Origin: an uncultured Pelagibacteraceae bacterium
Lineage (GTDB): Bacteria; Pseudomonadota; Alphaproteobacteria; Pelagibacterales; Pelagibacteraceae
Length of the DNA stretch: 58,252 nucleotides
NCBI GenBank assembly: GCA_902595885.1
Contig: CACJRQ010000006.1
Location: forward strand, 1-58,252
Direction of reading: 5' to 3'
The notes below the pieces were generated by a model. The model was not told where the DNA came from and did no database searches. It saw only the letters and a list, made by a program, of their open reading frames with translations. A program made the position numbers and the translations under genes. Numbering within the stretch: the first letter of the stretch is position 1; each line of letters starts with the position of its first letter. This document shows positions 52,421 through 58,252 of the stretch, in pieces.

Positions 52421-53491
52421 TTAAGGTATCCAAGAATTATATAAAGGATTATCTTTACCAATCGGTAGTGAAACATTTTTATTTTGCCTAGATGAATCAT
52501 AGACTGCTGTAATAAAATCTAAAGATCTTCTAGCATCTTTTAAAGTTACTTCTTGGCTAGGATAGCCATCTAGTTTGTTAGCAATTTCATCAAACATTCC
52601 TGTATACCAAGACTCAGGTTGTTTTATTTTGTATATTATTTCATCAATTTGATTTTGTTGTACAGGTTTTCGTGCTAAAAAAATCCAGTCATCATCTGCT
52701 GGTTTATAAGGTTTGTCTGGGGATGCACCTGATTCAGCAGTCAATCCATCAAAACAAAATCTAAGTCTACTGGTATCGTTTGCAGCTCCAAGTGTGATTG
52801 AACTAGTAACCAATGTCCCGTTTTCCATTTCAATTGATAGAGCAGCGCAATCTTCGACTTCAATATCATTTACCCTAGTTGATAATTTAGCAAATACATT
52901 TGAAACAGGACCTAAGATCATGCTCACCAAGTCATGAATGTGGATCGAATGACTTAAAATTGCACCACCTTGCTCACCCTCCCAGGTTCCTCTCCAAGGT
53001 TTTGAATAATAATCTTTTCCTCTATTCCAATGAGTTTCTAAAGAAGCAACTAAAGGTTTTCCAGTTAATCCAGATTTCATTAATGCTTTTAACTTTGAAA
53101 ATCCTAGACCATATCGATATTGGAAAACTGGGAAAATAATTTTTCCAGTTTCTTTACTGATTTTTTCTAATTTATCGATTTCATTTAGACTTGATACTAA
53201 TGGTTTTTCACAAATTACATGCTTTCCAGCTTCCATAGCTTTTTTACAAGCTGAAAAATGTAAATGAGGCGGAAGACATATATCAATGATATCTATTTCT
53301 TTTACTTTTAATACCTCGTCAAAATTAAGCGATACTTTTGTTTCTGTTTCATTTGATAAAATATTATCAATTGCATTTCTTGTTAGTCCACACAAAGTGT
53401 GAACATTAAATCTCTCTTTAACTCTTTGAAAATCTTCATAGTGCTTAGCTCCTATGTTTGTTCCAATAATTGCTACTTGATATTTCTTCAT
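52421..53491 (-). CDS. Gfo/Idh/MocA-family oxidoreductase (second of tandem pair)
   Basis: NAD(P)-dependent dehydrogenase acting on sugars or inositols by family, 356 residues. The Rossmann motif is 'YQVAIIGTNIGAKHYEDFQR' (GTNIGAKH in place of the usual GxGxxG), followed by 'IDICLPPHLHFSACKKAMEA' and the conserved 'GKHVICEKPLVSS' carrying the EKP triad Lys. 'GGAILSHSIHIHDLVSMILG' supplies the catalytic His pair region. It overlaps the upstream oxidoreductase by four bases. The C-terminal half carries a conserved-looking 'GYPSQEVTLKDARRSLDFIT'. Confidence 0.87.
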   Translation of the reverse strand: MKKYQVAIIGTNIGAKHYEDFQRVKERFNVHTLCGLTRNAIDNILSNETETKVSLNFDEVLKVKEIDIIDICLPPHLHFSACKKAMEAGKHVICEKPLVSSLNEIDKLEKISKETGKIIFPVFQYRYGLGFSKLKALMKSGLTGKPLVASLETHWNRGKDYYSKPWRGTWEGEQGGAILSHSIHIHDLVSMILGPVSNVFAKLSTRVNDIEVEDCAALSIEMENGTLVTSSITLGAANDTSRLRFCFDGLTAESGASPDKPYKPADDDWIFLARKPVQQNQIDEIIYKIKQPESWYTGMFDEIANKLDGYPSQEVTLKDARRSLDFITAVYDSSRQNKNVSLPIGKDNPLYNSWIP

Positions 53492-54498
53492 TTTGTTTCA
53501 GCCTTTAATTGTGCTTTTATTGCAAGTTCCATTGAAAGATAAGTTAATTTTTGCGAGCAAGCAGTTTCTGTTCTATTGACTACATCATTAATTAAATTTT
53601 TAAAGTAGGGTAGCTTAACATTAGAACAATCAATGTATTTAACCTCTTCATTATTTGCTAAATATAAATGATTACCTTTTTCTGATTTTGCTAAGTCTGT
53701 GTATTTTCTAATTTCTATATACCCCTTATCTCCGAGGATTAACAATCTTCCATCTCCCCATGTTGATAGTGCATCTGGGGTAAACCAATCTAATCTAATA
53801 TAACCATGACCACCATTTCCAGTAAGATTAACCTCGCCAAAATCTTGAAATCCTGGTTTTTCTTTGATGGTGGTGTTTTCTACAAGAGCATGATTAATTT
53901 TTGCTTTATTTGAATTTGTAAATACTAAAAATTGATGAATTTGATGTGAACCTATATCAGTAATTATCCCACCATAACTTTCTCTATCATAAAACCAATC
54001 AGGTCTTTTGTAATTACCTTGTCTGTGAGGTCCAGTTCCAATCGTTTGCTTTACTTCACCAATTTTACCTGCATCAACTAATTCTTCAGCTTTGGCAACT
54101 GCTGCAACATGAAATCTTTCTGAAAAATTCACTGACCATATTTTTCCAGTTTCTTTTACTGTTTGTTGAAGTTGATTTAATTGATCAAGGGTAGTACAAC
54201 CTGGTTTATCTACCATAACATCTTTTCCAGATTTTAAAGCCTCTATTGAGTTATAAGCTCTATCTTTTGGAATTGAAGATATTAAAATCATATCAACAGA
54301 TGGATCATTTAATATTTCTTCCTTATTTTCTATTCTTTTAATATTTGGATATTTTGAATTAAACTCTTTTAAAGTTAACGGGTCACCTTTAGTCCAAAAA
54401 TAATCACAAGTACAACCTTCTTTTAACATTTCATCTAACATGTCAAAAATATGACCGTGGTCGATACCTATAACCCCAAGATTGATAGTCTTTTTCAT
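53488..54498 (-). CDS. Gfo/Idh/MocA-family oxidoreductase (first of tandem pair)
   Basis: The 336-residue protein starts 'INLGVIGIDHGHIFDMLDEM', a Rossmann fold with GIDHGH in place of the standard glycine motif. It carries 'DMILISSIPKDRAYNSIEAL' and the EKP-like motif altered to DKP in 'GKDVMVDKPGCTTLDQL', with the catalytic 'YGGIITDIGSHQIHQFLVF'. It differs enough from the second copy that the two probably catalyse successive or opposite oxidation steps on a sugar, as in double-oxidation epimerisations. It begins four bases after the PhyH gene. Confidence 0.86.
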   Translation of the reverse strand: MKKTINLGVIGIDHGHIFDMLDEMLKEGCTCDYFWTKGDPLTLKEFNSKYPNIKRIENKEEILNDPSVDMILISSIPKDRAYNSIEALKSGKDVMVDKPGCTTLDQLNQLQQTVKETGKIWSVNFSERFHVAAVAKAEELVDAGKIGEVKQTIGTGPHRQGNYKRPDWFYDRESYGGIITDIGSHQIHQFLVFTNSNKAKINHALVENTTIKEKPGFQDFGEVNLTGNGGHGYIRLDWFTPDALSTWGDGRLLILGDKGYIEIRKYTDLAKSEKGNHLYLANNEEVKYIDCSNVKLPYFKNLINDVVNRTETACSQKLTYLSMELAIKAQLKAETK

Positions 54499-54502
54499 CT
54501 TG

Positions 54503-55327
54503 TTAATAAGTTCCTTTTTTGTCTGAACCGTTATAAAAGATTTCTTGTAGATATTTATTTTCTCTAATTCTTAAAGATTTTCCTTCTTCACTCATTAATG
54601 AATTAGTGCGATTAATAACTTTATGATAATGATATTCATCTTTTCCTCTAGCAATTTGAACACTATTTTTTCCTAAAACTTGTTTAACATTAGTTCCTAT
54701 ATAGCTTTGAACTGCAAATCCAATTCTTCTATCATTACTTTTATTTATCCCAGAGCCATGAACTATTCTTGGGTGGTGTAAAGACATTTGACCTGCTTTA
54801 AGCTCTACAGGTTTAATCTTATTTTCTGGAACTCCCTCTACTGTTTGTCCACGTGTTAATAGATTACCCTCATTAAACTTTTGGTTATGATCTTTTAGTT
54901 CTATGTGAGATTTAGGCCACATTCTCATACAACCATTTTTATAATTAGAATCAGTAATTGCTATCCATGCAGTAACCCAATTATGGGGTTCCAATCCAAT
55001 ATATTTTGCATCTTGGTGATAACTTACAAATTCCTCTTGTTTAGGATTTTTAATAAACAAAGTAGTACTACAAACCAAAATATTTTTTCCAATGATGCTT
55101 TCAACGGCATCAAGAATTTTAGAATTATGAACAATGGCATCTAGTTTTGGGGAGATTAAATGAGCATTATATCTGCCAGATTTATCAATTTCATTTGGCA
55201 TTTCTTTTTCTATCAATTCTATTTCATTTCTTGCATCAAGAGCCTCTTCTTTGGTCAAAATATCTAACGGAGCAACATATCCCTCCTCATTATACTGTTT
55301 AAGTTGATTTGAATTAAGATAAGTCAT
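54503..55327 (-). CDS. Phytanoyl-CoA dioxygenase (PhyH)-family protein
   Basis: An Fe(II)/2-oxoglutarate oxygenase of 274 residues. The metal triad is visible as H-x-D in 'VSYHQDAKYIGLEPHNWVTA' and a distal His in 'MSLHHPRIVHGSGINKSNDR', the following Arg being the likely 2-oxoglutarate contact. 'QYNEEGYVAPLDILTKEEAL' is the standard PhyH N-terminus. Relatives hydroxylate small metabolites such as ectoine, phosphonates and fatty acyl groups. It leads the oxidoreductase pair, suggesting hydroxylation or oxidation of the same substrate; the identity of that substrate is open. Confidence 0.86.
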   Translation of the reverse strand: MTYLNSNQLKQYNEEGYVAPLDILTKEEALDARNEIELIEKEMPNEIDKSGRYNAHLISPKLDAIVHNSKILDAVESIIGKNILVCSTTLFIKNPKQEEFVSYHQDAKYIGLEPHNWVTAWIAITDSNYKNGCMRMWPKSHIELKDHNQKFNEGNLLTRGQTVEGVPENKIKPVELKAGQMSLHHPRIVHGSGINKSNDRRIGFAVQSYIGTNVKQVLGKNSVQIARGKDEYHYHKVINRTNSLMSEEGKSLRIRENKYLQEIFYNGSDKKGTY

Positions 55328-55346
55328 ATTATTTTTTAAAGATTAT

Positions 55347-56144
55347 ATGAGTGCAATTATTACTTCAATATATAACTGTCCTGTAAAATCTATTTCATTC
55401 CAAAATATTGATAAATGCAAAATTAATAAAAATATTGGAATAGAGGGGGATAGAGTTTTTGCTTTTTCTCAAAATCTTGATTTAGATAAATCTAAAGAAT
55501 TTGAAAAAAATCCTGAGGCAAGAAAAGGAAAATGGAATAAAATTGTAACACTTAAAAATACTCCTGTGTTTAACAAGTATAATTTTTTACATGAGGACAA
55601 TAAGTTAACTTTAACACTAAAAGACAAAGAAATTATTACTATTAATATTAATAACTTTGATGAAAGAGAAGAACTTGTGAAAAAATTAATTGAATTAGAG
55701 GGTTCTTTAAAAAATGATATTAGACTTATGAGAAATGATGAGCACCCTTTTTATGATACTTCCATATCTAATAAATCAATGTTAAAAAATTCAATTTCTC
55801 TTTTAAATATTAATAGCATTAAAGATTTTGAAAAAAAAATTGATAGAAAAGTTGAAAAATCAATATTTAGAGCAAATTTATATTTTGATGAGATCGAGGC
55901 TTGGGAAGAAAGAAAATGGGTTGATAAAACTTTAAAAATTAACAATGTTTTATTTAAAGTAGAGAAAAATATTCCGAGATGTATTGCCATTAATCTAAAA
56001 CCAAAATCAGATGATAATTCGTTTAATTTACTTAAAATTTTAAAACAAACTTACAATCATTTTGATATGGGTGTTTATCTAACTCCATTAGAAGATGGAG
56101 AAATTAATTTGTTAGATAAAATTGAAATAAATCAAAAAATCTAA
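55347..56144 (+). CDS. MOSC-domain protein
   Basis: The 265-residue protein has an N-terminal MOSC_N-type beta-barrel beginning 'ITSIYNCPVKSISFQNIDKC' with 'IGIEGDRVFAFSQNLDLDKS', and a C-terminal MOSC part with 'SIFRANLYFDEIEAWEERKW' and 'KNIPRCIAINLKPKSDDNSF'. MOSC proteins bind molybdenum cofactor and some reduce N-hydroxylated compounds (mARC/YcbX). The usual C-terminal MOSC Cys is probably that in IPRCIAIN. It is divergent from the PhyH gene with a 19-base gap. The molybdenum cofactor genes at 42170-44022 could supply it. Confidence 0.84.
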   Translation: MSAIITSIYNCPVKSISFQNIDKCKINKNIGIEGDRVFAFSQNLDLDKSKEFEKNPEARKGKWNKIVTLKNTPVFNKYNFLHEDNKLTLTLKDKEIITININNFDEREELVKKLIELEGSLKNDIRLMRNDEHPFYDTSISNKSMLKNSISLLNINSIKDFEKKIDRKVEKSIFRANLYFDEIEAWEERKWVDKTLKINNVLFKVEKNIPRCIAINLKPKSDDNSFNLLKILKQTYNHFDMGVYLTPLEDGEINLLDKIEINQKI

Positions 56145-56177
56145 CAACTCAAGATTGAAAAATTTTTTTCAGCGTGG

Positions 56178-56234
56178 CTGTACACCTGTTGTCTAATCTG
56201 TTTAAATTTAATTAAAATATAACAATTAAGGGGG
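56178..56234 (+). promoter_or_regulatory. Candidate promoter and strong ribosome site of ehuB-like gene
   Basis: The 98-base gap before the binding-protein gene has a locally GC-richer block around 56172-56200 containing the palindrome TGTACA. TTGTCT (56189-56194) and TAAAAT (56213-56218) with an 18-base spacer are a possible -35/-10 pair. AAGGGGG (56228-56234) is a strong ribosome site, stronger than most in this window. The operator idea for TGTACA is speculative. Confidence 0.4.
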
Positions 56235-56242
56235 AAATAATA

Positions 56243-57088
56243 ATGAGTAAAATTTATAAAACATTAACAGTTTTATTTGTTCTTCTGTTTAGTATTTCTA
56301 CTGTTAATGCAAAAACATTAACTGAAAGACTTGCTGATGGTCACAAATTAAGGTTGGGTTTTGGTACCGCTGTGCCGTGGGCATACGCTGGAGATAATGG
56401 TGAAGCATTAGGCTTCGTGAACATGATTGCATTAACTGTTTTAGAAGAAATGGGTATTACTGAGCATGAAACTAAGGTATTTGAATGGTCAGGTCTTATC
56501 CCAGGAATAAACGCTGATAGATCAGATATGATTACTGGAGGTATGTACATTCTAAAAAGTAGATGTGCCAATATTGATTTTTCAGATCCAATTGGAGTAT
56601 TTGGTGATGCGATGTTAGTTCCAAAAGGTAATCCTAAAGGAATTAATAATTATGCAGATGTAATAAGAACAGGTGCTAAACTTGTAACAGGAACTGGTTT
56701 TAATACTGTAGAGGCAGCAAAAAAAGCTGGTGTTCCAGATAGTCAAATGCTTTTAGTAGAAGGTGAAGTTGGTATTTTAGCAGCCATGAAAGCCGGAAGA
56801 GCAGATGCTGCTGTACAAACTTTCTTTGGTGCAAAAGAGCATGAAGAAAAAACTGGCGGAGCATTTGAAGTAACTGATCCCAAATTAATGCCTAAAGAGA
56901 CTGTAAATGTTGTTGGTATTGGTTTTAGAAAAAGCGATAGTAAGTTCAGAGAAGCTTTCAATGTGGCTCTAGCTAAAGTTTTAGCTAACCCTGGAAAAAT
57001 GTTAGAGAGAGCTGGTAAGTATGGCTATGATAAAGCTCAACTACCACCACCTGACATGACTACAGAGTGGGCTTGCTCAACTAAATAA
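56243..57088 (+). CDS. ehuB: Ectoine/amino acid-type ABC transporter, substrate-binding protein (EhuB-like)
   Basis: A periplasmic type II (family 3) binding protein of 281 residues. The signal peptide MSKIYKTLTVLFVLLFSIST ends near VNA-KT. 'LIPGINADRSDMITGGMYIL' with 'KSRCANIDFSDPIGVFGDAM' matches EhuB more closely than generic polar amino acid binders, as does 'LVPKGNPKGINNYADV' and 'GILAAMKAGRADAAVQTFF'. Ectoine or hydroxyectoine is the likely ligand by family, but other compatible solutes or amino acids are possible. Two permease genes follow after a hairpin terminator. Confidence 0.8.
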   Translation: MSKIYKTLTVLFVLLFSISTVNAKTLTERLADGHKLRLGFGTAVPWAYAGDNGEALGFVNMIALTVLEEMGITEHETKVFEWSGLIPGINADRSDMITGGMYILKSRCANIDFSDPIGVFGDAMLVPKGNPKGINNYADVIRTGAKLVTGTGFNTVEAAKKAGVPDSQMLLVEGEVGILAAMKAGRADAAVQTFFGAKEHEEKTGGAFEVTDPKLMPKETVNVVGIGFRKSDSKFREAFNVALAKVLANPGKMLERAGKYGYDKAQLPPPDMTTEWACSTK

Positions 57089-57107
57089 TTTACATAATTA
57101 AAAAATT

Positions 57108-57138
57108 AAACCAGGCAACTTAATTGTTGCCTGGTTTT
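57108..57138 (+). terminator. Intercistronic hairpin between ehuB and ehuC
   Basis: AAACCAGGCAAC (57108-57119) pairs perfectly with GTTGCCTGGTTT (57126-57137) around a six-base loop, followed by TT and A-rich sequence. It stands 20 bases after the binding-protein stop and 22 before the permease start. Such hairpins allow partial termination or protect the 5' mRNA, giving more binding protein than permease. Confidence 0.85.
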
Positions 57139-57159
57139 TAAAATCTAAAGGAAAATACT

Positions 57160-57831
57160 TTGACATATTTTGAATTTTTGAACGAGCATGGCGTTACACT
57201 TTTATTGGGCACAGTAACTACAATAAAAGTTCTTGTTTGCTCTATGATTCTATATGTGATTATTTCTATGATCTTTGGTTTGATGAGACTTTCTAAAAAT
57301 CTAGCTATACAAGGGATCGCTACGGTATACATAGAATTTTTTAGAGGAACTTCTTTATTAGTCCAATTATTTTGGGCCTATTATGTATTACCTTTTTTTG
57401 GAATATCATTAGAAGCATTTACAGCTGGAGTAGTAGCTTTAGGTTTGAATTTTGGTGCATATGGTGCAGAAATTGTAAGGGCGGGAATACTCGCGGTACC
57501 TAAGGGGCAATGGGAGGCAGCACATGCTTTAAATTTTACTCCAGGAAAAAAAATTAAAAGAATTATTATTCCTCAAATATTTCCAATAATTTTACCACCC
57601 GCTGCAAATTTAACTGTAGAATTATTAAAAGCTACAGCATTGGTTGCATTAGTAACAGTTGTTGATTTAACTTTTGAAGCAAAACAAATTAACTCTATTA
57701 CCTGGTTATCAGCACAGTGTTTTGGAACAGCATTACTAATTTACTATATTATTGCTAGATTTGCATTAGTGCCATTTTTAAGATGGCTAGAAGTATTAGC
57801 AGCTAGAAAAGTTGGAAAGGAGAGAATTTAG
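57160..57831 (+). CDS. ehuC: ABC transporter permease, first subunit (EhuC-like)
   Basis: A 223-residue inner-membrane permease of the polar amino acid (HAAT/PAAT) type. It has 'LLLGTVTTIKVLVCSMILYV', 'YIEFFRGTSLLVQLFWAYYV' and the EAA coupling loop 'GQWEAAHALNFTPGKKIKRI', which contacts the ATPase. The start is TTG at 57160, supported by AAAGGA (57147-57152) about seven bases upstream; no ATG is available nearby. The gene begins just after the hairpin and ends three bases before the next permease. Confidence 0.85.
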   Translation: MTYFEFLNEHGVTLLLGTVTTIKVLVCSMILYVIISMIFGLMRLSKNLAIQGIATVYIEFFRGTSLLVQLFWAYYVLPFFGISLEAFTAGVVALGLNFGAYGAEIVRAGILAVPKGQWEAAHALNFTPGKKIKRIIIPQIFPIILPPAANLTVELLKATALVALVTVVDLTFEAKQINSITWLSAQCFGTALLIYYIIARFALVPFLRWLEVLAARKVGKERI

Positions 57832-57834
57832 TTT

Positions 57835-58252
57835 ATGGAAATGGGGTGGAGATGGGATTTTACAATAGAAATATTGCCACAAATGGCAATTGCAACTTTA
57901 AACACAATACTTGCAGCTGGTGTAGGTTACGCAATTGCTTTAGTAGTAGGATTATTTTTTTTGCTTGGACAAAGAACACCATTTAGAATTATAAACTGGA
58001 TAAATAGAGAAATAGTAGAATTCATAAGATCCACACCTCTTTTAATTCAATTATTCTTTGTTTATTTCGTATTACCACAATTTGGCATTACATTATCAGC
58101 GTGGATATGTGGAATGATTACAATCGGTCTTCATTTTGGAACTTATTTATCCGAAGTTTACAGAGGGGCGTTAGAAGGAGTTTCTAAAACACAATGGGAG
58201 GCTTGTAGAGCTCTTAATTTTTCTACACTTTATACTTATAGAAGAATTGTTT
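57835..58252 (+). CDS. ehuD: ABC transporter permease, second subunit (EhuD-like, 3' partial)
   Basis: The frame opens at ATG 57835, three bases after the ehuC stop, and runs without a stop to the window edge, giving 139 residues. It starts 'MEMGWRWDFTIEILPQMAIA', then 'TLNTILAAGVGYAIALVVGL', 'FIRSTPLLIQLFFVYFVLPQ' and the EAA loop 'KTQWEACRALNFSTLYTYRR'. It is the partner of the preceding permease; the ATPase gene probably follows outside the window. Confidence 0.86.
   Translation, partial: MEMGWRWDFTIEILPQMAIATLNTILAAGVGYAIALVVGLFFLLGQRTPFRIINWINREIVEFIRSTPLLIQLFFVYFVLPQFGITLSAWICGMITIGLHFGTYLSEVYRGALEGVSKTQWEACRALNFSTLYTYRRIV

Noticed and set aside
1-58252. tRNA, rRNA, CRISPR, insertion sequence or prophage
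   Set aside because: Gaps are too short for most of these, and no tRNA-like fold, repeated spacer unit, transposase or integrase was seen. A full covariance-model scan was not possible.

Overview
The window is about 58 kb of very AT-rich, tightly packed chromosome. It looks like a streamlined marine alphaproteobacterium of the SAR11 (Pelagibacter) type. This placement rests on base composition, pervasive 1 to 14 bp gene overlaps, absence of mobile elements, and gene content: several solute ABC transporters, a glycine riboswitch before gcvT, 5-oxoprolinase genes, many EamA transporters and few regulators. No database search was possible. No stretch over 300 bases lacks a gene, and I found no rRNA, tRNA, CRISPR array, insertion sequence, phage or obvious pseudogene. 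The largest gaps are the glycine riboswitch leader (193 bp) and the divergent liv promoter region (161 bp).

Layout. 1-14485 is mostly housekeeping: a TolC-type outer membrane protein (5' end cut by the window), recA, alaS, icd (reverse), psd-pssA with a putative glycosyltransferase and rlmE, then guaB (lacking the usual CBS module), a TPR protein, guaA, gloA, panB and a TerC-type membrane protein. 14587-19300 is a complete branched-chain amino acid-type ABC transporter, with livK divergent from livHMGF. 19301-23858 is a 5-oxoproline utilisation locus: pxpA, a TPR protein and a DUF1445 protein on the minus strand, pxpB-pxpC-EamA transporter on the plus strand. 23899-28405 is a tandem glycine riboswitch followed by gcvT-gcvH-gcvP. 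28412-33401 is a lipid-modification cluster (flavoprotein, DUF1365, CFA-like methyltransferase, DUF3833 lipoprotein, reverse SDR, TspO). 33404-34507 is a DAO-family flavoprotein.

34509-44022 is a formate dehydrogenase island. The minus-strand run is IscU-like scaffold, HPP membrane protein, fdhD, FdsG/FdsB-type fusion, fdsA, selO; divergent mobA-moeA supply molybdenum cofactor. 44072-48369 is a guanidino-compound operon: EamA transporter, creatinase, glycine amidinotransferase-like enzyme and threonine aldolase. 48679-55327 is a reverse-strand accessory block: PhyH dioxygenase, two Gfo/Idh/MocA oxidoreductases, an SxtJ-like protein, a 49-residue DUF5989-type protein, a NodU/CmcH-type carbamoyltransferase and an SGNH hydrolase. 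55347-58252 holds a MOSC protein and the start of an EhuBCD-like ABC transporter whose last permease runs off the window.

A theme runs through the middle of the window: glycine and one-carbon flow. The glycine cleavage system under glycine control, a sarcosine-oxidase-like flavoprotein, formate dehydrogenase with its cofactor genes, creatinase (creatine to sarcosine plus urea), glycine amidinotransferase and threonine aldolase (threonine to glycine) all lie within about 25 kb. That they work together is inference; the individual family calls are mostly strong. The most unusual parts are the creatinase/amidinotransferase/threonine aldolase operon, the SxtJ-DUF5989-carbamoyltransferase block, the CBS-less IMP dehydrogenase and a readable translational switch mechanism for the gcvT riboswitch.
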